A program made the position numbers and the translations under genes. From Prolixibacteraceae bacterium (lineage in GTDB: Bacteria > Bacteroidota > Bacteroidia > Bacteroidales > Prolixibacteraceae), in the NCBI GenBank assembly GCA_016931875.1, contig JAFGDX010000518.1:1-5402 (forward strand): a stretch of 5,402 bases of DNA, in the 5' to 3' direction. Shown in pieces: positions 1-5,402 of this stretch; positions within the stretch are counted from its first letter, which is position 1, and the number at the start of each line of letters is the position of its first letter. The notes beneath the pieces are model-generated. The model was not told the origin of the DNA, did not search any database, and was given only the letters and a program-made list of their open reading frames with translations.

Positions 1-252
1 CTGGACCGGAAACTTGGCAACCAAAACGGGACGGCTTTTATTCGCGGAAAATCGGTTCCCGTTATTGGCAATATTTGTATGGATATGTTAATGCTTGATG
101 TAACCGGGATAAATGCAAAACCGGGCGACGAAGTTGAATTTTTTGGCCCCAACATTTCAATTTCAACAATGGCTGAAAAGGCCGGCACTATTCCTTATGA
201 AATTCTTACGGGTATATCGCAGCGGGTAAAGCGCGTGTATGTTCAGGAATAA
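1..252 (+). CDS. alr: Alanine racemase, C-terminal end (partial)
   Basis: This is the last 83 codons of an open frame that enters from the left edge and stops at TAA 250-252. Alanine racemase is a PLP enzyme that interconverts L- and D-alanine for peptidoglycan. The visible part is the C-terminal beta domain. Around visible residues 23-33 is the conserved GNICMDMLMLD block (the family's CMD motif near the active-site entrance), followed by PGDEVEFFG (41-49) and the closing IPYEILTGISQRVKRVY (64-80), whose IPYE tyrosine contributes to the PLP and substrate pocket. The opening LDRKLGNQNG fits just after the family's GYADG catalytic-tyrosine motif, which lies outside the window along with the PLP lysine. 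In many Bacteroidota this domain is fused behind a MurF ligase domain; that cannot be tested here. It converges with the regulator gene, with only 34 bp between the two stop codons and no convincing hairpin between them. Confidence 0.93.
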   Translation: MDRKLGNQNGTAFIRGKSVPVIGNICMDMLMLDVTGINAKPGDEVEFFGPNISISTMAEKAGTIPYEILTGISQRVKRVYVQE

Positions 253-286
253 TAACAGAAATAAAATCTTTTTGCTGAAACCGTAA

Positions 287-988
287 TTATCCTAATTTAC
301 TGACTCGTTCGAGCCGGTTGGCATCCAGAATTTTGATTTTCCGCCCGTCGATGGCAATCATCTTTTCATTGGCAAAAGTTGATAACGTGCGGATGGCATT
401 CGAGGTGGTCATATTCGAAAGGTTGGCAATGTCTTCCCGCGAAATATAAACTTTCAGGGTTGTCCCGTCATGTTCAAAACCATATTTTTCTTTTAACAGC
501 AGCAGCGACTCAGCCAGCCTGCCGCGAATATGTTTTTGTGTAAGTGTTACCGTTCTTGAGTTGGAGAAGCCCAGTTCTTTTGATAATTTCCGAATAATTT
601 TAAATGAAAAATCACTGTTTTTCAAGGCCCGGGTATAAATAAACTCCGGGCTAACGGTACACACCAACGATTCTTCCAGAGTTACTGCCGATGAATTATG
701 AATTTCGTCGCTGAAAAGCGCACGGTAACCAATTACTCCCAACGGTTTGGCCATACGAACAATCTGCTCACGTCCGCCAACTCCTTCTTTGAAAATTTTC
801 ACCTTCCCGTCAACCAGTAACAGAAAACCTGTTGGCTTGTCCCCTTCCTTAAAAATAAATTCGTTGCGCCTGTAATGTGCCAAAGAAATATGATGTTGCA
901 ATTCATCTTTTTCTTCCTGATTTAAAAGATAAAATATCGACTTTGGATTATCAACAATATCTTTTACTCCCAAACCTGAATTTAACAT
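287..988 (-). CDS. Crp/Fnr-family transcriptional regulator
   Basis: A 233-residue protein of typical Crp/Fnr length. Residues about 17-125 form a cyclic-nucleotide-binding-type beta barrel (RRNEFIFKEGD at 40-50, FLLLVDGKVKIFKEG at 55-69). A long dimer helix covers about 126-152, and a C-terminal winged helix-turn-helix about 178-222 (SREDIANLSNMTTSNAIRTL at 183-202, wing DGRKIKIL at 214-221). By eye alignment to E. coli CRP, the cAMP-contact Glu72 is Tyr88 and Arg82 is Ser99, so cAMP binding is not predicted. The only cysteine is Cys110, so there is no FNR-type iron-sulfur cluster. In the recognition helix, CRP Arg180/Glu181 become Thr195/Ser196; only the later arginine (Arg200) is kept. Ligand and target site are therefore unknown. 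The gene lies 140 bp downstream of nadE on the same strand but has a -7-like box and inverted repeats in its own leader. Family call firm; specific role not assignable. Confidence 0.92.
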   Translation of the reverse strand: MLNSGLGVKDIVDNPKSIFYLLNQEEKDELQHHISLAHYRRNEFIFKEGDKPTGFLLLVDGKVKIFKEGVGGREQIVRMAKPLGVIGYRALFSDEIHNSSAVTLEESLVCTVSPEFIYTRALKNSDFSFKIIRKLSKELGFSNSRTVTLTQKHIRGRLAESLLLLKEKYGFEHDGTTLKVYISREDIANLSNMTTSNAIRTLSTFANEKMIAIDGRKIKILDANRLERVSKLG

Positions 989-994
989 ATAATC

Positions 995-1021
995 ACTTTG
1001 TATGTTTTAAAGCATCAAAGT
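995..1021. promoter_or_regulatory. Inverted repeat in regulator leader, possible auto-operator
   Basis: ACTTTG (995-1000) and CAAAGT (1016-1021) are a perfect 6-bp inverted pair. ATG (1002-1004) and CAT (1013-1015) extend it to nine pairs with a single unpaired T at 1001 and an 8-nt centre. The repeat overlaps the proposed -7 box of the downstream regulator and ends 6 bp before its start codon. A protein bound here would block transcription, so autorepression is a reasonable inference. The region is AT-rich and a chance palindrome cannot be ruled out. Confidence 0.35.
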
Positions 1022-1023
1022 TA
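1016..1023 (-). promoter_or_regulatory. Bacteroidota-type -7 box for the Crp/Fnr gene
   Basis: Read on the minus strand this is TAACTTTG, an exact match to the Bacteroidota sigma -7 consensus TAnnTTTG. It ends 27 bp before the ATG at 988, giving a predicted transcript start near 1010-1013 and a short leader. No TTG is present at the usual -33 distance; that place is taken by an inverted repeat (1033-1053), which would fit a promoter that needs an activator. Inference from consensus only. Confidence 0.4.
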
Positions 1024-1032
1024 AAAATTTTG

Positions 1033-1053
1033 TAAAAACCGCCCCTGTTTTTA
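1033..1053. promoter_or_regulatory. TAAAAAC-N7-GTTTTTA inverted repeat upstream of regulator promoter
   Basis: TAAAAAC (1033-1039) and GTTTTTA (1047-1053) are perfect 7-bp inverted arms around a GC-rich 7-nt centre. The repeat lies about 10 bp upstream of the proposed -7 box, where a -33 element should be. It could be a regulator-binding site. It could also be part of the nadE 3' end, since the minus-strand transcript would form a weak A/U hairpin followed by U-rich sequence. The two readings cannot be separated from the sequence. Confidence 0.3.
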
Positions 1054-1099
1054 AAAGTTATTTTACATTGCAACTGCCATAAATCATGTGTTTAGAAAA

Positions 1100-1114
1100 T
1101 TGTAATTTATACAA
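1100..1114. promoter_or_regulatory. TTGTA-N5-TACAA palindrome after nadE
   Basis: A perfect 5-bp inverted pair with a 5-nt centre, 14 bp past the nadE stop codon. Its outline resembles a Crp/Fnr-type operator (FNR sites are TTGAT-N4-ATCAA), but the spacing and the inner bases differ. It lies more than 110 bp upstream of the regulator start. It may instead be a weak hairpin in the nadE 3' untranslated region. Short and AT-rich, so low confidence. Confidence 0.2.
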
Positions 1115-1128
1115 AAAATATCATATTT

Positions 1129-2772
1129 CTAATATTTGGCAACCAGCGGTATTTTTCGTCCAAACCCAAATGCTTTTGAGCTAACTCTTAAAATTGGGGC
1201 AGCCTGAAATCGTTTGTATTCATTCATATTTACCATGCGGATAACTTTTGTTACCACCTCCTCATCAAACCCCAGAGACACAATTTCTTTAGGTGATTTG
1301 TTTAATTCAATAAAGTTGAACAGGATTTTGTCCAGATCTTTGTATTCGGGCAGCGAGTCAGTGTCTTTCTGGCCGGGCCGCAACTCGGCTGACGGTGGTT
1401 TCACGATTGTGTTTTCGGGAATAATTTCGCCTTCTTTATTCATAAACTCTGCCAAACCGTAAACATCCATTTTGTAAACATCGCCCAGCACTGCCAATCC
1501 GCCGTTCATATCGCCATACAATGTTCCGTAACCAACTGCGCTCTCGCTTTTGTTGGTGGTGTTAAGCAGAATGTGTCCGAACTTGTTTGAAAGTGCCATC
1601 ACATAAACTCCACGTGCACGCGCCTGAATATTTTCTTCGGTAATATCAGGCTGTGTTCCCTTGAATAAGGGAGCCAGTTCTTTTTCAAAAGCATCTACTG
1701 CACTTTGAATGGGAACAATATCGTATCTGATTTTCAGATTTTCTGCCAACTGCCGCGCGTCTTCCAAACTATGATCCGATGAATATTTCGATGGCATGAG
1801 CAAAACTCTCACATTTTCAGGGCCAAGCGCCCGCGCTGCCAAAACAGCGGTTACTGCAGAATCAATTCCTCCCGAAAGCCCGAGTGTGGCACTTTTAAAC
1901 CCCGTTTTATAAAAATAATCCCTGATTCCAAGAACAAGTGCATCGTGTATTTTTTCAATGGTTTCGGCCTTTTTCTGCCCTGTTTTTACTCCCGGATTTT
2001 TTGTGTCGATAACCAGAAAGTCTTCCCCGAAATAACGCAGTTCCTTTACTATTTCGCCATTGGCATCAATTAAAACCGAACCACCGTCAAAAATCAGTTC
2101 GGTTTGCGCCCCCACCTGGTTGACATACAAAATTGGAATATGGTATTTTTTTGCTTTCGAAATTAATACATCTTTTCGCCAGGTTTCCTGGTTGTATGAA
2201 AAAGGTGAAGCTGAAATATTCACCATAAAATCAGGTTTCATCGGGATTAACTCCTCCATCGGCGAGGTCTGGTATAACTTGTCTTTCCCAAATTCGCTTG
2301 CGGTAGGTTGTTCATCCCACAAATCCTCACAAATGGTTACTGCAATTTTCTCGCCTTTAAAATCGACCAAGCCAAATTCTTTATTGGGCTCAAAATGGCG
2401 GTATTCATCAAAAATATCGTAGGTAGGAAGCAGGGTTTTATTGTGTACACTTTGCACTTTCCCATCGGCAAGAAAAAATGCCGAGTTGTACAGTTTTTTG
2501 CCCCGCTCCTGCTTGTTAATCCGCGGAGCTCCAACAATGGCGGCAATTCCGTGACACGCTTCTGCAATTTTCAAAACCGTTTCCTCTGCTTTTTGGATAA
2601 ATTCTTTTTTCTCCAGCAAATCGTGAGGATAATACCCGGTTACTGAAAGTTCAGAAAAAACCACCACATCGGCACCGTGTTGTTTTGCCTTTTCAATATT
2701 CTGAACAATCTTGGCAGCGTTCCCCTCAAAATCGCCAATAATATAATTTAACTGAGCCAGAGCAACTTTCAT
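1129..2772 (-). CDS. nadE: Glutamine-dependent NAD+ synthetase
   Basis: A 547-residue two-domain enzyme that makes NAD+ from deamido-NAD+, ATP and glutamine, the last step of NAD synthesis, in the cytoplasm. Residues about 1-260 are a nitrilase-type glutaminase with the full Glu-Lys-Cys triad: Glu41 (VVFSELSVTGY), Lys112 (HNKTLLPTYDIFDEYR) and Cys148 (AVTICEDLWDE). Residues about 270-535 are the synthetase, with the ATP pyrophosphatase loop SGGIDS at 300-305, LLNTTNKSE at 402-410, GYGTLYGD at 414-421 and the RPGQKDTDSLPEY block at 465-477. Length suits the short glutamine-dependent class. The start at 2772 is chosen because MKVALAQLNYIIGDFEGN is the normal family N-terminus. The frame stays open to an ATG at 2817, which would add 15 residues not typical of the family. 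The stop is TAG. It is divergent from gldB and is followed by the Crp/Fnr gene on the same strand. Confidence 0.96.
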   Translation of the reverse strand: MKVALAQLNYIIGDFEGNAAKIVQNIEKAKQHGADVVVFSELSVTGYYPHDLLEKKEFIQKAEETVLKIAEACHGIAAIVGAPRINKQERGKKLYNSAFFLADGKVQSVHNKTLLPTYDIFDEYRHFEPNKEFGLVDFKGEKIAVTICEDLWDEQPTASEFGKDKLYQTSPMEELIPMKPDFMVNISASPFSYNQETWRKDVLISKAKKYHIPILYVNQVGAQTELIFDGGSVLIDANGEIVKELRYFGEDFLVIDTKNPGVKTGQKKAETIEKIHDALVLGIRDYFYKTGFKSATLGLSGGIDSAVTAVLAARALGPENVRVLLMPSKYSSDHSLEDARQLAENLKIRYDIVPIQSAVDAFEKELAPLFKGTQPDITEENIQARARGVYVMALSNKFGHILLNTTNKSESAVGYGTLYGDMNGGLAVLGDVYKMDVYGLAEFMNKEGEIIPENTIVKPPSAELRPGQKDTDSLPEYKDLDKILFNFIELNKSPKEIVSLGFDEEVVTKVIRMVNMNEYKRFQAAPILRVSSKAFGFGRKIPLVAKY

Positions 2773-2958
2773 GATTTCAATAATTAGTTTCAGCGTTATT
2801 TTTTGGAATTCAGACAAAACGGTGTGTGAAATATTCAGAAATTTATCTTACTCTCCATGCTGAACGTGATTGTTTGTACTGATTGCAAATCTCCAATTTT
2901 TAGTTCAATTTCGCAATAATAAAACAAAGGATGCGTATAGAATTAAAATTCATATAAA
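2773..2958. promoter_or_regulatory. Divergent nadE / gldB promoter region
   Basis: This 186-bp AT-rich gap separates two divergent start codons, so it should hold the promoters of both genes. I found no full TAnnTTTG box on either strand. A TTTG at 2873-2876 could serve as a -33 element for gldB, but no good -7 follows at the right distance. A direct repeat TGATTG occurs at 2867-2872 and 2880-2885, and a palindrome GAATT-AA-AATTC at 2940-2951 lies 7 bp before the gldB ATG. No RNA gene or small ORF is apparent. Confidence 0.45.
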
Positions 2959-3978
2959 ATGAAAAGGAGAATCCAACTATTTTTTATTCTTGTTCTGCTG
3001 GCCGTAAGCATTTTTTCGTGCAAACAAAATCCGTTAAAAGTTGACATCTCCGGAATCAGCGTCGAACCTGAGTTTATCAGGTTTGAGAAGGAATTGTTCG
3101 GACTTCCTCAAAACGATACTTTGAATGATTTTCTGGAACTGCATAAAAAACATCCTGCCTTTTTTGATTTGTTTACCTACAGAATCATAAATATTGGCGG
3201 AATTGACGATGAACACTTTACTGAATATATAAATGCGTTTCTTTCCGACACAATGATTTTGAATGTAAAATTGCTGGTGGAAGACGAGTTTTCTGATTTT
3301 GAGGAGATTCAGAATCAGATTACAACGGCATTCAAATACTACAGGTATCATTTCCCTGGCAAGGAAATACCTGCAGTTTACACCTGTATTTCGGGCTTTA
3401 ACCAATCGGTTGTTACCGCAGAGGGAATCATTGGCATCAGCCTTGATAAATATTTGGGCCGCCACTGCAAATACTACCAGCGGCTGAACACAACCCCGCA
3501 ATACAAAATTGCAAACATGCACAAAAAGAAAATCGTTTCGGATGTTGCCTTTGCCTGGGGAATGACCGAGTTTGATGCAAACAATAAAGCCACAAATCTT
3601 TTGGGAAACATGATTCACCAGGGAAAACTTATGTATTTTACCGATGCACTTCTTCCCGAGATGAATGACACGCTGAAAATTGGGTACACAAAAAAGCAAC
3701 TGGAATGGTGCGAAGCAAACGAAGCACAAATGTGGTTAAAACTGGTAGAAACCAAAATGCTGTATTCCAACAAACGTATGGACATTATCCGGTACATTAA
3801 CGACGGGCCATACACCAACGGATTCCCGCTGGAATCGCCTGCGCGGACAGGCATTTGGATTGGATGGCAAATTGTTAGGAAATATATGGAAGAACATCCG
3901 GAAACAACACTCTCACAATTGATGAATAATTCCGATTATCAAAAAATTTTAAACGACTCAGGCTATTTCCCGGAATAA
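2959..3978 (+). CDS. gldB: GldB-type gliding-motility lipoprotein
   Basis: A 339-residue lipoprotein precursor. A basic start (MKRR) and a hydrophobic stretch (residues 6-17) lead to a lipobox, Ile18-Phe19-Ser20-Cys21, so lipid attachment at Cys21 is predicted. The residues after it (KQNPLK) lack the acidic cluster used for surface export, which suggests a periplasm-facing anchor. The mature part matches the GldB family: FIRFEKELFGL (39-49), HPAFFDLFTYRIINIGG (65-81), YTCISGFNQSVVT (141-153), LLGNMIHQGKLMYFTDALLPE (214-234), IGYTKKQLEWCEANEAQMW (241-259) and SPARTGIWIGWQIVRKYM (293-310). In Flavobacterium johnsoniae GldB is needed for gliding, but its biochemical role is not known. No gldC follows; the next gene is convergent. 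The A-rich sequence before ATG 2959 is a normal Bacteroidota leader. The 3' end runs straight into a palindromic repeat, which shares the final base of the stop codon. Whether this organism glides cannot be inferred. Confidence 0.82.
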   Translation: MKRRIQLFFILVLLAVSIFSCKQNPLKVDISGISVEPEFIRFEKELFGLPQNDTLNDFLELHKKHPAFFDLFTYRIINIGGIDDEHFTEYINAFLSDTMILNVKLLVEDEFSDFEEIQNQITTAFKYYRYHFPGKEIPAVYTCISGFNQSVVTAEGIIGISLDKYLGRHCKYYQRLNTTPQYKIANMHKKKIVSDVAFAWGMTEFDANNKATNLLGNMIHQGKLMYFTDALLPEMNDTLKIGYTKKQLEWCEANEAQMWLKLVETKMLYSNKRMDIIRYINDGPYTNGFPLESPARTGIWIGWQIVRKYMEEHPETTLSQLMNNSDYQKILNDSGYFPE

Positions 3979-4118
3979 AAAAGAGGCTGTCCAAAAAGTT
4001 AAGCCTTATTCACTTTTGTCATGTTGAGCGTAGTCGAAACATCTGTATATCAAGGCAAAAGATTCTTCGACTTCGCTCAGAATGACAGTAAAAAAGACTT
4101 TCCGGACAGCCTCTTTTT
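3978..4118. repeat. Outer inverted repeat of a 141-bp palindromic intergenic element
   Basis: The left arm AAAAAGAGGCTGTCC (3978-3992) is the exact reverse complement of 4104-4118. After two mismatches the pairing resumes (AAAGT at 3995-3999 with 4097-4101), giving 20 of 22 paired positions. It encloses a second, different inverted repeat (4017-4087). The element fills nearly all of the gap between gldB and the convergent DUF1080 gene. Its ends look like terminal inverted repeats of a small non-coding mobile element (MITE-like); no clear target-site duplication is visible beyond a possible TA on each side. The arms contain no coding sequence. Confidence 0.8.
3978..4118. terminator. Probable bidirectional terminator formed by the repeat
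   Basis: Each strand ends with the same GC-rich stem half and a run of five T (GGACAGCCTC then TTTTT). The element lies between two convergent genes, starting at the gldB stop and ending 21 bp from the DUF1080 stop. The outer stem is closed by a large insert that itself folds, so it is not a classic compact terminator. Termination of both transcripts here is an inference from position and structure. Confidence 0.5.
4017..4087. repeat. Inner inverted repeat (TGAGCG-AGTCGAA type)
   Basis: The 28-nt arms at 4017-4044 and 4060-4087 pair at 23 of 28 positions around a 15-nt loop. The core TGAGCGtAGTCGAA on the left faces TTCGACTTCGCTCA on the right. From general knowledge, sequences with this core are widely scattered between genes in Bacteroidota genomes, often as near-palindromes; copy number in this genome cannot be seen from one window. 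Mismatches between the arms are mostly at the outer and loop ends, so the core stem would still fold strongly in RNA or single-stranded DNA. Confidence 0.85.
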
Positions 4119-4139
4119 CGTATTATTAAAACAACTCTG

Positions 4140-4934
4140 TTACAGTTCTTTAATTTTGATGTTTCTGAACCAAACATCGTCACCATGATCCTGGAATGTA
4201 ATGTAACCTTCTTTGGCTACATTGGCAAAGTCAGGATTCAACTCCGGAAATTTCGAATTAGCTACCAGTTCGTTCCATTCATCAGTCCACAAGTGATATT
4301 CCAGAACTGTTTCACCGTTTTGTTTATGAACCACTGTCCCCCTGTAAACCAGCACTTCTGCTGTGTTCCATTCGCCCGCAGGTTTTGCGTTTTGCGGATC
4401 GGCAGGAATCAGGTCGTACAAAGAACCCGCTTTTCTGTTTCCGTCTTTGCCAAGGTTGGCGTCAATGTGGCGTTCGTTGTCCAAAATCTGCATTTCAGGA
4501 GCAGTGTAATAAATTTTATCCCATTTTTCATCTTCCTGTCCCAGGTAAAAAATACCTGAATTTCCACCCTCCGAAATTTTCCACTCCAGTTTTAAATGAA
4601 AATCGGAAAACTTTTTGTCGTATAAAACATCACCACCCTCTTCGGCTCCGGCCTCGCCCATTCCTGAGCCTTTGCAATGCATTGTTCCGTCAACAATTTC
4701 CCAATTGGCCGGATAATTTGGTTTTAGGTAACCTCTCCAGCCTTCGCTTGTTTTTCCATCAAACAATAAAACCCAGCCTTCATTTTTCTCGGCTTGTGTT
4801 AATTCGTTCGGACCGGCAGTTTCCTCAACTGCGGCTTTTTCTTCCGGTTCTTCCGTTGTTTTTTTCTGTCCGCTTTGGCATGACATTCCAAAAACAAATG
4901 TTCCTGCTAAAAGTAATGCGAATACTCTTTTCAT
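4140..4934 (-). CDS. DUF1080 / 3-keto-disaccharide hydrolase family lipoprotein
   Basis: A 264-residue secreted lipoprotein. The N-terminus is a signal peptide (MKRVFALLLAGTFVFG) with a cysteine at 19 in GMSC; Gly at -3 is a weaker lipobox than usual. A Glu/Lys-rich linker follows (about 22-43), then one DUF1080 domain filling about 50-264. Family blocks are LLFDGKTSEGWRGY (56-69), WEIVDGTMHCKG (78-89), DFHLKLEWKISEGGNSGIFY (111-130), PEMQILDN (146-153), AGSLYDLIP (169-177), GEWNTAEVLVYRGTVVHKQNG (187-207) and the final ITFQDHGDDVWFRNIKI (245-261). The fold is a concanavalin-like beta sandwich; characterised relatives hydrolyse 3-keto-glycosides, so a role in sugar processing outside the inner membrane is likely but the substrate is unknown. 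No sugar dehydrogenase, SusC/D pair or other polysaccharide gene is visible nearby. The start is supported by an A-rich leader and a clean signal peptide. Confidence 0.9.
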   Translation of the reverse strand: MKRVFALLLAGTFVFGMSCQSGQKKTTEEPEEKAAVEETAGPNELTQAEKNEGWVLLFDGKTSEGWRGYLKPNYPANWEIVDGTMHCKGSGMGEAGAEEGGDVLYDKKFSDFHLKLEWKISEGGNSGIFYLGQEDEKWDKIYYTAPEMQILDNERHIDANLGKDGNRKAGSLYDLIPADPQNAKPAGEWNTAEVLVYRGTVVHKQNGETVLEYHLWTDEWNELVANSKFPELNPDFANVAKEGYITFQDHGDDVWFRNIKIKEL

Positions 4935-5124
4935 TTTGTTGTTTTTTATTGGTTAATTCAATCTTATTTTCCGAGGTAAAACGAAATTATAAAAATTATG
5001 CTTTATTTCCTTCACAATACAGCTTATTTCTAAAATTAACGTCATTGTTCCCTAAACCATGGCTACAAAATTAACAAATTCAGGTATTCTTTTGTAAATT
5101 CGGTTAATATTAAAAATATCAGAC
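4935..5124. promoter_or_regulatory. Divergent DUF1080 / pfkA promoter region
   Basis: This AT-rich 190-bp gap separates divergent starts and should carry both promoters. The best candidates are imperfect. On the minus strand, TAATTTCG (4982-4989) is one base from TAnnTTTG, 47 bp before the DUF1080 ATG. On the plus strand, TA-N4-TTTG (5085-5094) is two bases too wide, 30 bp before the pfkA ATG. TTAATATTAA (5104-5113) is a perfect 10-bp palindrome close to the pfkA start. No gene or structured RNA is apparent. Confidence 0.4.
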
Positions 5125-5402
5125 ATGGAAAATTCGAATAAACCAAAAAGAATTGGAATTTTAACTGCCGGCGGAGATTGCCCCGGGCTAAATGCAGCCA
5201 TTCGGGGAGTTGGAAAAACAGCCATTGTTGAATACGGGATGGAGGTAATTGGGTTTAACGCCGGATACCTGGGTTTGATAAACAACGATTACCGCGAGTT
5301 AAAAGAATCCCAGCTTTCGGGCATATTAACTTTGGGTGGAACCATTTTAGGAACCTCACGCGAAAAGCCCTATAAAATAGTGAAGAAAAACGGAAAGAGC
5401 GA
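5125..5402 (+). CDS. pfkA: 6-phosphofructokinase, N-terminal part (partial)
   Basis: The first 92 codons of a gene that runs off the right edge. Phosphofructokinase phosphorylates fructose 6-phosphate to fructose 1,6-bisphosphate, the committed step of glycolysis, in the cytoplasm. The nucleotide-binding start is clear: [20 protein letters not shown] (residues 9-28), then [11 protein letters not shown] (41-51) and GGTILGTSR (71-79), whose arginine matches the ATP-contact Arg72 of the E. coli enzyme. The stretch after it ([11 protein letters not shown]) is unlike E. coli PfkA and resembles the clade that holds both ATP- and pyrophosphate-using enzymes. The residues that decide the phosphate donor (the GGDGS/GGDDT region) lie beyond the window, so donor use is open. 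The start at 5125 puts the GGD motif at residues 16-18, as expected with a short N-terminal extension. The gene is divergent from the DUF1080 gene. Confidence 0.93.
   Translation, partial: MENSNKPKRIGILTAGGDCPGLNAAIRGVGKTAIVEYGMEVIGFNAGYLGLINNDYRELKESQLSGILTLGGTILGTSREKPYKIVKKNGKS

Noticed and set aside
253..286. Terminator between alanine racemase and the regulator
   Set aside because: The 34-bp gap has T and A runs but no stem of useful length; termination may occur inside the opposing gene.
3034..3729. A 231-codon open frame on the minus strand opposite gldB
   Set aside because: It lies wholly inside gldB on the other strand, has no recognisable domain, and is rich in Cys, Phe and Val as expected of a shadow frame.
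3978..4118. CRISPR unit or attachment site
   Set aside because: There are only two pairs of inverted, not direct, repeats, no spacer series, no cas gene and no integrase.
4385..5074. A 229-codon plus-strand frame opposite the DUF1080 gene
   Set aside because: It overlaps a well-supported lipoprotein gene in antisense, has low-complexity Leu/Phe/Arg/Pro-rich content and shows no family motif.
5085..5094. TATTCTTTTG as a pfkA -7 box
   Set aside because: The gap between TA and TTTG is four instead of two bases, and no TTG lies at a proper -33 distance; noted only as a weak candidate in the divergent region.
1..5402. tRNA, rRNA, riboswitch or defence/toxin-antitoxin system
   Set aside because: The gaps are short and AT-rich with no tRNA-like fold or known aptamer core that I could recognise, and all long frames are accounted for by core or lipoprotein genes.

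Overview
The window reads as an ordinary chromosomal stretch from a member of the Bacteroidota. Supporting signs are a GldB-type gliding lipoprotein, a lipoprotein of the DUF1080 / 3-keto-glycoside hydrolase family, A-rich leaders before start codons instead of strong Shine-Dalgarno sites, one good match to the Bacteroidota -7 box (TAnnTTTG), and a palindromic intergenic repeat of a kind common in this phylum. A free-living, gliding-type lineage such as Marinilabiliales/Prolixibacteraceae is a guess from protein character, not shown by the sequence.

Layout, left to right: the 3' end of alanine racemase (+, 1-252); convergent to it, a Crp/Fnr-family regulator (-, 287-988); a 140-bp palindrome-rich gap; glutamine-dependent NAD+ synthetase nadE (-, start best placed at 2772, stop at 1129); a 186-bp divergent promoter region; gldB (+, 2959-3978); a 141-bp nested palindromic repeat that starts on the last base of the gldB stop codon; a DUF1080 lipoprotein (-, 4140-4934); a 190-bp divergent gap; and the 5' end of 6-phosphofructokinase (+, 5125 to the window edge).

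The genes do not form one pathway. They are mostly core functions: D-alanine for peptidoglycan, NAD+ synthesis, glycolysis, and two envelope lipoproteins. nadE and the regulator lie in tandem on the minus strand and could be partly co-transcribed, although the regulator appears to have its own promoter. nadE and gldB diverge, as do the DUF1080 gene and pfkA; gldB and the DUF1080 gene converge on the repeat.

I found no clear new multi-gene system. The most interesting items are the two-layer palindromic repeat at 3978-4118, and the Crp/Fnr regulator, which lacks the usual cAMP-contact, iron-sulfur and DNA-reading residues and sits just downstream of several inverted repeats that could be its own operators.
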